From contig JBBMOA010000017.1 of assembly GCA_037954235.1 (NCBI GenBank), positions 25,805,027 to 25,869,026 on the forward strand: a DNA stretch of 64,000 nt. The letters run 5' to 3'. Within the stretch, counting starts at the first letter, position 1, and every line of letters starts with the position of its first letter. Positions 49,401 to 62,202 of the stretch are shown here, one piece after another. Source of the DNA: Aulostomus chinensis. Its lineage: Eukaryota; Chordata; Actinopteri; Syngnathiformes; Aulostomidae. The notes below the pieces were generated by a model. It was not told where the DNA came from and did not search any database. It saw only the letters and a list, made by a program, of their open reading frames with translations. The translations under genes and the position numbers were made by a program.

Positions 49401-52400
49401 CCAAAAAGTTCAAGAGTCAAGATGTCAAGTAGATTCTGGAGCTCACAGAAACTTCCTCCCTCCTGCATCACTTCTTTGTTTTAACTACATTCTCTTCATT
49501 TTGGACCCGACACACTCAGGAATGCATTCTTTCCAGATACGCTTCTGAATAACGTTCCCTCAGTGCTGCACTTGTTACCTCAAGAGTACAATAATGGTCT
49601 TCAAAAGGACAGAAGGGCATTCCTTGACTGTAAAAAATATTTGTACCTTTTGAGGTACACATGGTACCTCAGTTTGGAGTGTGTTCAGGATGGCAGAGGG
49701 ATGTTTGTTGAAGTATTCCTGTTTCCTGATTCTAGTACTACTACTGCTCTCTGTACTCTCTCAGCATCTTGACTGTTGGCTCCTGTGTCAGCAAGACAGA
49801 AGTAACAAAGGCTGGTATTCACCTCAAATATGGAGAAGCCGATGTGCAGATTGTGCACCAGCGTGCGGTTCCTCTTGTTGGGCTTCTGCATCAGAGACAC
49901 CAGCATGTTGGCTCCACCCTGCTGCTCAGCACATTCTTCGTGGAGTTGGTCAATCTTGACCCGATACTGGGGATTCGTCCAGAAACTGTCTGGAGAAGGA
50001 AGAGTGAAGGTGGTTTCGTTAGGTCACACTTGTCACCTTGTAGTGAGCCACCAGTCGTCCTGACCACACATCTGGGGTAGGGAGGGGTTTTCCTTTGAGT
50101 TCTTTGTCCTCCTCTATTTTCCCAAATGATGTCTGGGCCAGGGTTTCTGTCAGTGGACTGTTTTGTTTATGAAGCACTGGTCGAGCAGGACGGTTATTTA
50201 TTTTGAGGTTTTCTTCTGTTCTTTTTATTATCATGGGGGGTACCGGAAGGTTTAAATGGGGGGGGGGGGGTGGTGACGTAGACCAGGAGGAGTGACTGTG
50301 ACGAGGACAGAGAGTGAGACGGCGTTTGGACGGCTGGCGTGGCGGGCTGTCCAAACCGCTGGGATGATACTGGGGAAAGTACCTGGAGAAGGATACCCGG
50401 TGGATTACTCCAAGGACCTTCGGATCGGTTGGACTCCACACGGCTGGGGCTGTAAATGCCAAACGCGTCGTCGGGGAGTTCTGCGTAACTGCGCAACGGA
50501 GCTGCGGCGACTTTCCGCGCATCGGAACCACATGACTCAGTCTGACTCCCACACAGCCACACACACTCACACACACACGCACACCTACACACACCTGGAA
50601 CTGCAAGGACAGTGGGACAGCAGGGGGGGGTGGGAGTACGGGTTTTGTTATCTATTTGTTATATGAGTCAGTGCGTTATTGTCCATCATGGATCCGTTTT
50701 GTGTTTTGAATACATAATTTGATTGCTCTTCTTACATTTTAAAATAACAACCAGCGCGAGCCTTGTCCGCCTGTTAGACGGCGTTGGCCAGTTCCCCTGT
50801 CTTACCTCTAAGAAGAGGAAGGGAAATTGTTACAACCTGCCAGCCTTCTAGCATCCGAGGGTCCTATGTAAGTGATCTGAAGTGGATGATCTGGAGCGGC
50901 TAATCCTTTCAAATCAGTTAAACAATTAATCGGGGTACCTAAATTGTTCATGCATCCTCCAGCAGTGGTTCCGGCAACCCATCTGCCCTCATAGAAGGAG
51001 GTCTTCCAGTGACAGGAGGAACCTCCGTCCAGAAAGTCAGGACACAGGCAGCAGATGTCAACATCATCGTAGAATGAACAGAAATCCTGCAGGGTCATCC
51101 TGGGGGAGTCAGAGATTAGGATTATATAACACACTTGATACAGTAGCCTTCTGGGACGCATCCCATCACTGGACCGCCATTGCAGGTAAGAACCAGTGAA
51201 ATCAGAGTCCACACTCCTCACAAATCGTGACATAAAAACCATCAAATGTTGATCATCTTGAGATGGCTTTATTTTGTTGACCTCACACGTACCAGAACTC
51301 TCCGTCATTCGCCACTGACAGGCACAAATCCCGATCCTGAGGGCTCACTGTTTGCCACAGAGGGGATCTTGGGACACAAATTTGAGAAGAGTCAAATGCT
51401 TCACAAGTCATAGTTTGAAGAAACTCACAACAACTTAAAGTCTTGGCTTCTCATTCAAACTACGTTGATGAGAAATGAGGGAAGTAACGGAAGTCCGCCG
51501 CTTCCTGTAGTATCCGCAGTATGGTTCCGTTATCTGAAGGTGTGTACTGAGCAGTATAGGTACAACACTGTGGTCTCGTGCAGGTGTACAAGCTAAACCA
51601 ACCACATCGTGCAAGTGAACTATGAAGGTAATCCCACGATTGTCGTGAGACTCCCGTTGGTACAGCAGGTGCTGTGAGTGAAGACTCGTCTGGCTTGACG
51701 CTGATTACCGACCGTGACAACCAGATCAACTGGATTCATCATAATTGTTGTTCCTGCTGGCTAAAGCTCAGATAAACTAACAATTAAATCTACAAGCCTT
51801 TAAAGATGAACATGAACACACCACTCTCGAGGCTACAGTCACTGCTGCAGGCATGAATAGGAGTGTTGGGCTCACAAAGATGGGAGTCCAAAAAGCAGGA
51901 AGGTCCAGCCACGTATATTTAGCTTGAAGCTAATGGAGACTGACGGCTGGTAGTCAGCCTGATATAATCCAGGTCTTCTTAATCCAGCTGGATGATCAGT
52001 AGTCCACTAACATTTTGAGAGGAGATTAAAACTGAGGAGAACACTTTCAGGTTCGGTTCTTCCATGAGAGGCTGTGGATGCTTTTCTTAGGAGCACTGAA
52101 CTGGACTGTTCTTTTTAGGGTTTTTTCAACCAAAAACAACTGTTGTTGTTAGCATCAGTCTCTGTTAGCTTCAAGCTAAATATACGTGGCTGGTTCTTCC
52201 TTCATTGAGGAGCCTCAAAACTTAAATGCAGTTTTGCTAACTGAAGCATGTGTGAGTTTGATCATAAAAACATCTGCATTGCAGTATTTCCTGCTTTGAG
52301 AGTACTCTTAATTCCTACTGAAACAGAGCATCAGAGCTGTCCTCTGTGACGTCATCATCATGACATCATGCTCTTACTGATCGCTCCAGTCTCCTTTCCA

Positions 52401-55061
52401 CTCTCCTTGACCCCAGGGGTTCCACAGGCGCACCAGCCTCACTCGCTGACCTCGGCTCATCACCTGAGCCAGAAACACATCAGACGGCACCGAATGTGAC
52501 TCCCTATTATCATCATGTCACTGCAGTGGCTACAAATGAGGCAGTTTACCTCTTTGACGCCCGTGACGGTGTAGGCGTGGCCTTGGACCAATCCATTTGC
52601 CATAACAGTGTTGGCAGATGTCTCCTACAAGATGGAGCAGGTATTTGGTCGCCATAATTAACCACATAATTGATGCAGACAGACATCTTGTGACATTTCC
52701 TTTGAACCTACCCCCTGCGGCGTTCCACACCCCATCAGTGACCTGGACTGGCCGGCTCGGCACATCAGCTCCCACAGGTCTGGAGGAGGCTCCGACAGCT
52801 TGAGACAGATGTGAACGCCACCGGTGAAATCCACCAGAGCCTCGGCAGGAGTCCCAGCGTTCATGTCTGAGTAGGAGCCGCACACTCTGACACAAGAGCA
52901 TCTGACTTTACTGGCACAGCAAATCTCCAAAGACAAACCTCACAAACGACAGGAACGGCAGGTTGCGTACTTGGCGTAGGCTTTCTCCAACAACGCAGGC
53001 CAGAATTCATTGGGGTTCTTGGAGTGAACGAATATGAGTTGTCCGTCGATTGTTGGTAACTTGTCATCAATGACGACGTCCACCCACCTTCCAAACCTCC
53101 AGAACTGGAAAGTGAGAAAATGAGTTATTGTGGGGGTGAGGGAGGGGGAGGTGGGTGAGCTGAGTCCCCGCAGTTTCTAGGTAACTATAAACAAGAGCAG
53201 TCACATGACCACAAATTAAGGAAGTGAACTTCACATCAGGATTTCCTCTTGAACTGAAACACATGAATCTTCCATGCAAGATTAGAGACCAAACAAGGTT
53301 CAAACACAGACTTCTAAAGGTAATCAGTTTGATTCCTGTGTGTTGTGAAGGACATTCATTTCTATAGGAAATACAGTCACCACCAGAAGTGTGTGTACTC
53401 ACCCTGAAGTGGAACAATCCACAGTAGTTGTCGTCAAACTCCTGCTCAGAAGGAACGACCTGCTCCAGGATGTAGTGCTGGAAGGTCAGAGCTCCGATAG
53501 ATGCGAGGAACCAGCAGTTTCCTGGGGAAGAGGAGAATGACGGAACGATGAGGACGGAGGGCTGCCGGCTCGCCACGGACGTGTGTAGACAGTTGGAAAA
53601 CAAAGTTGCTGGGAACAAAGATTGGACTAGGAATGAAGCAGTTTTCCTACCGACTTGGCCTTGGCCGAAGTCAAACCTGGAGAGCCCGTCAAGGATGAAA
53701 GACGGATTGGAAACAAGTTTCTGAAACAGAGGAATTGTTGATAACAGAAAACAGGTCACACCAGTGCTGAACTGGACAGGAGCTGCTGGTTTCGCCACTG
53801 GAACAGAATTCACACCCTCCTATGAGACTCGATGGAGCTTCCACAGCATCTATCCATCCAATCCTCCATCCATCCAATCCTCCATCCATCCAATCCTCCA
53901 TCCATCCAATCTTCCATCCATCCATCCATCCATCCATCCATCCATCCATCCATCCAATCCTCCATCCATGTTCCCCCTCTTCTCCTGTTCAGGGTGGTGG
54001 GGGTGGAGCCTATCCCAGCAGCCTTCCCCCTGGACAGGTCACCAGTCCATGGCAGGGCCAACACATAGAGACAGACAACCATTGGCTCTCCCAGCCACGC
54101 CTACGGTCAATTTAGAGTCTGGATTAACCTGGTCCCCTCTTGATGTCTTTGGACTGTGGAGGAAGCTGGAGTACCAGAGAGAACCCAGCAGGAACAGGGA
54201 GAACATGGAGACTCACCCAGAAAGACCCCGTGCTGCAGCCGGGGCTCCACCCACAACCTTCTTGCTGGGGGCCACAGTAAGGACCACTGCTCCACCGGGC
54301 TGCCTCTTCTACAGTTTCATAGGCAACTATTTCAGCTAGCTAACTAACAAGCTAATTACCAGTGCAACATTAAAGCAAAAACTGACCTCAAAGTTGACGT
54401 TCCCAGTGCTCGCTACCAGGAGTACTCAGCTCACTAAGATGTTTCTCTCTCCTTCATCACCTCTTAGAGACTCCAGAATGCAGGAAGAACCAGACATGTA
54501 TATTTAGCTTGAAGCTAACAGAGACTGATGCCAACAGCGGCTGTCCAGAAACGTCTGTTTACAAACTCTCCAGGTCATCTGGTATAATCCAGGTATCCAT
54601 AAACCAGACGGACAACCAGTAATCAACCAACACTTTACTGGAGAGTAAAAGGAACCAGAACCCAGAACCCTCAGCGCGACTTGCTTGCATTCACTAGAAC
54701 AAACTCACTCGCCTCATCTGTGCTCATTGGTGGCAGCACTTAACTTGAACTGTTGGGGATCTCCTGCGATAATCCACAGTGTTCTTGATTCAGTGTTCTA
54801 GGTGTCTGTAGATGAAACACTTACCCGGGGTCGCAGCCACTTCACGCAGGCCAGGTCAGACTCCTTCAGTAGCTTGTTGCCGATGGATAAATGGTCGGGC
54901 GGGAACGTTTCGTCGATGAACCTCAGCTGCTGGATGACGCAGAACTGCTTCAGCTGTTGGAAGTCTTGGCCAAGGAACTTCTCGGGGTTGGTGATGGTGC
55001 CGACACCATCTTTCCTGTTGCGCTCTTTGAGGATGCTCATGCACACACCTGGATGAGGCAT
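46444..55061 (-). CDS. Classical calpain cysteine protease, complete (gene A)
   Basis: Calcium-dependent intracellular cysteine protease of the classical (penta-EF-hand) calpain type. There are 21 exons (5' to 3'): 54825-55061, 53651-53720, 53403-53521, 52971-53104, 52712-52886, 52550-52624, 52378-52463, 51293-51367, 50939-51099, 49823-49989, 49235-49246, 48938-49146, 48809-48851, 48561-48629, 48402-48459, 48240-48301, 47676-47744, 47478-47556, 46692-46808, 46553-46605, 46444-46470. They total 2,097 bp, giving 698 aa. The protease core (~1-345) carries Cys105 in GNCWFLASIG, His261 in GHAYTVTG and Asn285 in WNPWGQGEW, close to the numbering of CAPN2. A C2-like domain (~346-505) and penta-EF-hand domain (~525-698, ending WLYISMYT) follow. 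The start at 55061 is the first ATG after an in-frame stop; 55040 is an alternative. The paralogue (CAPN1/2/8/9/12 type) is not resolved. Confidence 0.92.
49990..50938 (-). other. Intron of calpain gene A with poly-G, CA-rich and CpG-rich stretches
   Basis: A long G run lies at ~50257-50270, a CpG-dense stretch at ~50280-50530, and an imperfect CA-rich tract at ~50556-50600. The long reading frames on both strands here come from this composition. They have no recognisable domain. Confidence 0.6.
51898..52200. mobile_element. MITE-like element with 46-bp terminal inverted repeats
   Basis: The left end 51898-51943 and the right end 52155-52200 are reverse complements at 42 of 46 positions, centred on 'cacgtatatttagcttgaag'. 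There is no coding capacity, so it looks like a non-autonomous DNA transposon or foldback element. It lies in the calpain gene A intron between exons 51293-51367 and 52378-52463. I see no clear target-site duplication. Related fragments lie at 39983-40160 and 54483-54640. Confidence 0.75.
53848..53969. repeat. (ATCC)n tetranucleotide repeat
   Basis: Tandem CATC/ATCC units interspersed with AATCCTCC variants in the intron between calpain gene A exons 53651-53720 and 54825-55061. They create Met-Asp-Gly-Trp and Ile-His-Pro-Ser repeat reading frames that are not genes. Confidence 0.9.
53970..54260. mobile_element. Remnant of a teleost L2-type retrotransposon 3' region
   Basis: The sequence contains the widespread fish repeat block with 'ggtggagcctatcccagc', 'ggtcaatttagagtct', 'gtctttggactgtggagg' and 'gagaacatggagactcac'. 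The adjacent tetranucleotide repeat is consistent with a retroelement end. The family name is from memory of similar fish repeats and is uncertain. Confidence 0.55.
54483..54640. repeat. Fragment related to the 51898-52200 element
   Basis: It begins with the same 'tatttagcttgaagctaaca' block (~54500-54520) and shares 'ataatccaggtatcc' and 'agacggacaaccagtaatc' with the other copies. I see no second terminal repeat. Confidence 0.6.
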
Positions 55062-55576
55062 CACTGCTGTGCTGGACGTCTGTTCAGGAGAGGAAGTTCT
55101 CAAACAGGGTTTTCAAACTCTGGTTCTAGGAAACTCGACAGACACAGAGTCCTCCAAACTGTTGCTCCTTATTCTCTAAAGAAGTTTGATGACAATAAAT
55201 CCCCGGTATGTAAGAGGTTATATTTGCATTTACAAAGTGTGGAACAATACGAGCGTTCGGCTGTGGGTTTTTTTGGCTTGCTGACCTCAATCATGGCTCT
55301 TGCATTCACGTGGTAGTGAACTTTGACAGCAAACAACTGTGATACCTGCTGCCAGCACAGCTGTGCACAAACACCAATGGTCACCAGGGTCTGATCATTG
55401 GTTTAAGATTATAACCAGGATTCCAAATACTGGACACTAGCAGGCTCCGGAAGTATGGATGGCCTCATTCACGCCTGCAGCCTCTCCCAGAAACCTGGAA
55501 GGAGTCGTGTGGGAATCAGAGCCAGAATCAATTTCCTGGCATTGCCATGTAATGAGGGAGCAAGTGCAGTGAGTGA

Positions 55577-55584
55577 GTGAGTGA

Positions 55585-55646
<62 letters not shown>
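55577..55646. repeat. (GAGT)n(GT)n compound microsatellite
   Basis: About three to five GAGT units run directly into ~29 GT repeats, ~515 bp upstream of the calpain gene A start codon. Confidence 0.9.
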
Positions 55647-55650
<4 letters not shown>

Positions 55651-55967
55651 GTGTTGAAAATTAATGGTGGTGCCTGCAAGATATTACCAGTAATTTACTA
55701 GGAACTAAGTGTGAAAGGGACTTTGGAAGGACAAACACACAACATGTTCCTGTTTTAACTGCTGTTGCTCACAGAGGCGTTCAAATCTTTTTTAGCTGAA
55801 GAAGTAGAAGAAGAAGTTATTAGTTATTGAACATCAATAAAATCAAAGTGTCAATCATCCATGGAGCAGTGGTGGCCTGCAGCACCGACAGAGTGCATGG
55901 TTTTGGTGGGGGGGTGGTTAACGCTATGTCATCTGTATTGATTTTTGTTGTGTTTTCCTTTCTCGTT

Positions 55968-55970
<3 letters not shown>

Positions 55971-56002
<32 letters not shown>
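55971..56002. repeat. (GT)n microsatellite
   Basis: About 16 GT repeats in the intergenic region between the calpain genes. Confidence 0.9.
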
Positions 56003-56003
<1 letters not shown>

Positions 56004-57478
56004 TGATATACACCCATCTATTTTTGCCTCAAAGGTTTGTTGCTGATTTCTGTAGCAGGACGCGTGTAGGGATTTTTTTTTTTTATATCTTAAACTCGAG
56101 AGCAACTTCTTCCGAGTTTTAGTACGACGGCTGAATTTTTAACTCATGGAAGACTTCCTGCCATCATCTGCAGAAGGAACCCAGAGGTGCTGTTCACCTG
56201 TGAGTGGCTCCGTAGCCTGACAGCGGGTCACCTGGCAGCTTCACAATGTAGACAAACACCACACTTTGCATTTTAAAAAGACATTTTTTTGCTCTCAAAT
56301 GCACAAAAATATAGACTGACACATGCAACACGAACACTGAACAACAACAGAAACACAAGAACAACATCACCTGCAGCAAACCTGTGAAAATATGCTTGTT
56401 TTAATGAAAGTTTCCTATCAAGTGAAGATCTTAGTGTGGACTCACCGCGCCAGAGAGTGAGAGAGTGAGGTGAGGCACCAACTCTTCTGTGAGTGGCGCT
56501 CGTACTTGAGGCCACCTACCAGTGGAGGTCTGCCACGCCTTCTAAACAGAGGCTTAAGCCTCCTTTATATTTAAAGGACCTGTGCCAGCATGTTGGAACC
56601 TTCTGCCTCAACTTGTTCCTGTCACATCGCCTTCACAAGCACTTTGGTATTCGTGACCTTTGTAGATGTGAGGAGTGACGTCGCCGCCGCCATCTCTTAT
56701 ATAAGCAACAGCTCAAGAGCTCACGTTTTAATCCTTTACAATCCTAATATTATTAATAAAAGGACCACAGACATACCTCATCCCAAACATGATCACTTCC
56801 TGTTGGACTACAGTACATGTACTTGGAAGTACTGTAGGTACCAGTAGGCGTTGAGCTGGTATTTACATGGACATTCTGAGAAATGACCTGATAAAGTTAC
56901 ACTCTAAAACACAAACCGTACATATTTGAAGTTGCACTTCTGTTGTCATCAAGTTCAAGGCCACTTTGAGCGTCACACAAATAAAACGCAGCTTTTGAAA
57001 ATGTAATAATCAGGAGCATTTCTGTCGGGCAGAACCTTCCCAGAAGAACGTCCTCAGAGATCAGGCACAGGACGAGACTCGGCAGGCCTGCTGACCGTCC
57101 TGGTTAGGGTTTAACCTTCTAACTGATCTGAGTTCTGTTTCATTATCGTTCCCTTGTGTTATACGAGTGAGGAAAGCTGGTGCATAACATCTCTTCTCTT
57201 TGTTTGACATGAGTGTGGCGTTCCTCTGTGTTGCAACTCTGCAGGAAAACTTTTTACCTGCTGACGTGCTGTGCCTGCGCCAGGCTGCTTGAGCCATTTT
57301 CAACCAGCAGAGGGCAGAAGAAGCAAAATCTTCTGCACCATCAGCGTCACAACGACATGGTGATCAGAAGATTTGTTCAGAACTGGACCACACACAGCCA
57401 GCCCCCGCCCCACTTATGGGTGGACCCCCATGCAGAGAGCCAGTGAGCTCACACCTCGGACATGTTTGGAACTGTTAG

Positions 57479-57484
57479 TTTATT
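57479..57484 (-). promoter_or_regulatory. Polyadenylation signal of calpain gene B
   Basis: On the reverse strand AATAAA (tttatt on +) lies 43 bp after the stop codon at 57528-57530. Confidence 0.6.
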
Positions 57485-57527
57485 TTGAGAAATTCATCAT
57501 CTTTAACAGGAAATATTCTCCGCCGGC

Positions 57528-57955
57528 TCAGGTGTACATGGAAACGTACAACCACTGGAAATGAAACACAGACAGGTGTCAATCACACAGCAGCAACACA
57601 ACAGGAGCTTTTAAATCACACACTGTAAAATGAATGAGGTTACATGGCAGCTTTCTCAAAAGTCCTCCTTGTTTTTTCTTTCAGCTCCGTTATTAAAGAA
57701 CTATAAGGTAGATATTTATTTTTGTAGTGATGAGAGTCAAAATGTGACATCTGATCCCAAACAAGCGACCATTTTGGATCCGACAATCAGAGCACGCCAA
57801 CACAAGCGTGCCTCCGTTAGTTCTGCGTGTCATTCTGAGATTTTCCCTGAAAACGTTGTGTGTGTGGGGGTGAAACACTGAACTACTTTATTACCTCAGC
57901 CTTTTTAAGGCTCATGACCTCTCCACTTGACAATTGTGTGAAGATTTCTATTGAG

Positions 57956-58009
<54 letters not shown>

Positions 58010-61000
58010 TAACACAAATCAAAGAGCTGGCGAGGGTCCTCTTCTACTTTTGTCTACTTACTGGTCATACAGTTCAGGCGGAGCATCAGGCTGATGAAGT
58101 TCTCCAGGGTCATGTGACCTGACGAGGCACCGTAGCGTAGAGCCATCAGGCTCAGCATGCTGTCCCCGACGCTCAACCCTGACCACAGACAGAAGTCTCT
58201 TCACTATCAGGCTCAGGCAGAGGTGTTCATTTCAGTCTCAACTCTATTGTATCATTTGTAGCTGGTTCTCCCGCAGGTGGAACCACAGAACATCACCTGA
58301 CCAGCGTATAAATTCCACAATGACACACCACATTTGTCATGCCGTCTCTTCTACTTGGCCAGTCGATGACCTTGTTGGTGGAAACACGGATCACATTCCA
58401 AGGAACAAGTGATCGGCCTTTAAAGGGGATCTGGATCAGATTATAGATCTGAAAAACTGTCCCAGAGCACTGAAAGGGTTTCGGTACTCGTCTCATTCCT
58501 GTTATCACAAGTAAACCACAGACGTCCAGGAGGATGAGGTGAGCAGATCTGGGGTCTGTGACGGCTCCCTCGGGAATTCACTGTCGCAGGTGGGTGATCA
58601 AGGTTCTCCTCCTGTGTTCTTAAGGGTTCCTCAGCAAGGTTTTCTTCTTCTCTCCCTTCTCTTTTCACACTCTGGGACTCAGGATTCATTCCATGAACTC
58701 ATTTTCTGACTTCCACCTCCTTCTTACAACTCTTCAAACAGTATGGTCCCACTTTTTGCTACAGCCAGGCACCAGGTCAAAGGTCAAAGGTCAAAGCCAA
58801 GGTCACTGTGACTACAGGGAGATTTTCATCATATTCTGGAACAAGAAAACCACCATTGTCGGTATGATGGCTGATGTCTAAGAAAAATCTAGCGAGTTTT
58901 GAAGAAATCCGTGATGGCTGTGTTCTAATCGGAGATCCGTTTGAGCTCCCAGAGACGGGTCAGGTCGGGTTCCGCCCCTCTTATCTGATCCATTTTAGCC
59001 AGGAAGAAAAATAATGAAATTTCGATGATACTGTGTTTATGAGTATCTATGTAACTTCATCGGTGGAGGTGAGCAGTCCCAGTACTTCCTAGTTTGTGTG
59101 ATTGCTGTGAAAGTATCATGAAGGGAACGACTGAAGCCGATCTACCTGACACCTGAAATGCGTTCCTCAGCTCGCTCAGTGACAGCATTCCCGTCTTGGA
59201 GACGTCCGTGAGGAAGAACATGTCCTGGTGGAGGAGGAAAACAAAGAGCAGGATCGGGAAACTCCTCCTGGATGGATCAGCTTCCAAGGCTGCACTTACC
59301 TTGTACTGGACCACCTTCCTCCACAGATGAGTGAACTCCTTGCTGTTCAGCTTGCCGGTGATTGATGACTTGATCCTGACATTAAGGGATCAAAGCTGGA
59401 GACTGCGCTTAGTTTCACGCCTCAACTCGACCTCTAGTCACGAGTTAACTTGTGTTACATCATCAGAAGGCCTGATTCCACATACAGTTTGTTTCATGAA
59501 GCTACGGTTGGGAAAAAACTGGAAGGAGAACTGGGTGTGCTAGCATTAGCATGAGAGCAGGATACGTCCATCAGTGCAACCATGCTGCGGCACGCGTCGA
59601 TGCTGAAGCCAGTTTTTAAGTTCCCTGCATGAAATTAAAAAGTAAACACAAACTCCTGTTACCACATGCTTGGAGCCAACACGCAGTGCAGGTGAATGTC
59701 ATCCACCTTTCAGGATCTTCTCGTTCAGGAGGATCTGCAGCTGCTCGGCGTCCACTTCCTCGTACTGGAGGGCGAAACAGTCCAGTTAGTTCTCACTGGT
59801 GCTTTCAGTCAGCTGACGCAACAAAACCACGCAACATCCAAAGAATCGCAGTACGACCATATTTTTACTACCCTGAACATGTGACGCGTTGCTAGCAGAT
59901 GTTTATGACGTGTTTATGATTACACTAAACTTATGAGAAGAAGGAGGAAAGACCTTTGCTCAGAATTTGTATGAAGTGCGAGGTGTATTTAAGTGATACT
60001 GCCATGCACTTCCAGTCTGATACGAATATCTGGGACCTTGTGGAGGCTGCACGTCACGCCATAACTCACCAGCTCTCAAAAGACAAAATGCAGAATTGTA
60101 TATAAACAAAAAACTTGGAATTTCGAAGTAAACCTTTATATTCCGGCTCGATCAACCCTGAGCCACCGCCAAGCGTTTGGATGCGTTACTGATCCCGCTG
60201 AGGAACCTACACAGGAAGTGAGGACACGGAGCCTCGGGAAGGGAATTTCTGCTCGTAAACACGCCACATACCTTGTCAGAGTTCTGGCGGAAAAGCTCTT
60301 TGCTCCTTTGGTCTTCCTGTGCGTTTGTGACCACTCGGATCTGGGAGGAGAAGGTTGAGCAGAGAAGTTGTTAGACAGACTTCACATAAATGCTAAAACT
60401 TGTTCAATGTTGTTCTGGCTTCGCCTCCCGTCCCGCCACAGCCGGTCCTCCGGCTGTGGCGGTACGTTTCAGTCACTTCCTGTGGAAGCGGTGTTGGGTT
60501 ATGGCTTTTTCCAATCAAAATTGCTGCTTCTTGTTTTGCTTCATAGTTTAGTCAGCTGATCACAGCATAGCGGGGTGGCCTCTTTTGAAAAACGCGGGAT
60601 TTTGGTTATGTTACTGCCTCCATCCGTGTTCACACTGGAACTCCCAGCGGAACGCTATGGAACGTTACAGAGCTTAAAGAGATCTGGCAGGATTTCCTTC
60701 ATCACCTCATCTGGAGTTTCAGAACTTACAGACACAACTAGACGGAGGAACTCCAGCATCTGGCGCTGCTGCTCCGCCGCCTCATCCCCAGTCATATGAG
60801 TCATTGTTAACGCATTCGTGTATTGGTTCTGCGTCTCTGTTCGTTCTGCATAATTCAACTCTTGTTGCCAGTCAGAATTAATAAACCACCAAACCGTTCC
60901 AACATGATTGGATGATTGTTTCAGTTCTGTCGGTGGTTGAACGAGGATCGTAAACTCCGGCTGATGACATCATCGATCCCTTGGTGACACTGTCTAGTCC

Positions 61001-62151
61001 TGTGTACCTTTTCATTCACCTCATGATGAAGGTCACCTGAGTTCTCACTGTGAAGACAGATCAGAGAAATCAGTCTTTGATCTTTGCACTCAACAGACAA
61101 CTTGTGCGGTGCCTGTTCCGATGCGTCTTACTAGCCGTGGGTCTCCACCTTGGAGAAAATGGTGAGGAGGAAGGAGGCGGTCTCGTTGGCCTGGAAGGTG
61201 GCGGGGACGATCAGGTACTCACCGGGCTTCAGCAGAAAGAACTCCTCCACGTCTCGCGCGTTTAGGTACCGTTTAGTCTGGGCGACAGGAGCGTGACTAC
61301 TGAAGAAGGATGCTGGGAACTTCCCCTTCATTGTCTTGTACTGCAGTAATGAAATGATTGTCAGCTCAGTACTGCAGTGTTGTATTCATATGAGGGGGCA
61401 AACCTATATTTCTGTAATACAGTAAAGTTATCCAGTAGCAGTAGTACATGTACATGTTCACAATCTGAAAATATTCTTTATATTGTGAACTGGAAGAAAA
61501 TGTTTTCTTACTTTTTCAGGCACCTTGGAGGAATCGGTCAGGATAGGTTCATGTGAGTGACAAAAAGCACATTTATTCAACGACAATAATGTCTAAACAA
61601 ACAGGATGGAGCAAAAATGTCAGCCCTCATCTGCTTTTTAAAAACCTATAAATCTACATGGACTTTGGACGCCAGCGTTTACTTTTACTACGTTTACTGC
61701 TCCTCAGATATGCTGCCTTGAACAAAAGCAACTCCTCTAAAACTTCTGCTCCTGGTCATAAACAGTAATGACACACAGCGGCTGCACCTCAAACACGGAG
61801 AATCCAATATGGTGACTTTGGACCAGGTGTCTGTGCCGTTTGTCTGGTTTTTGCATCAGAGATACCAGTACGTTGGTTGCTCCGCTCCCACCGTGTTCAC
61901 CGTGAAGCTGGATCCGATACTGAGGGTTGGTCCAGAAGGTTTCTAAAGAGAAACACAACCTGCATAAAACTGATGTACTGTGATGAGAATGTTTGATGTC
62001 TGAAGGAACCTGGAAAGTGACACCATACGTATATAAGACACACATACACGCACACACACACACACATACACACTTGTTTCTACTTGTGAATCTACCTGAA
62101 TCCATCCTAACCTGAACACATTCATGTTGTGACGTGTTTCCACCTCTTCAG

Positions 62152-62202
<51 letters not shown>

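Larger units (their letters stand above)
55062..57527. other. Intergenic region between the two calpain genes
   Basis: It contains the unseen promoter/5' UTR of calpain gene A and the 3' end of calpain gene B. Two GT microsatellites are present (55577-55646 and 55971-56002). No further exon with splice sites or a domain was found. I could not identify a convincing TATA box or transcription start. Confidence 0.55.

Noticed and set aside
50019..50606. 195-residue reverse and 124-residue forward frames
   Set aside because: Low-complexity and CpG-rich intron sequence with CA repeats, and no recognisable domain or splice support.
53067..53813. 248-residue reverse-strand reading frame
   Set aside because: It runs through calpain gene A exon 53403-53521 and the flanking introns in a single frame. 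Splice sites and homology support only the exon.
53689..54115. Frames encoding repeated Met-Asp-Gly-Trp or Ile-His-Pro-Ser
   Set aside because: They are direct translations of an (ATCC)n microsatellite.
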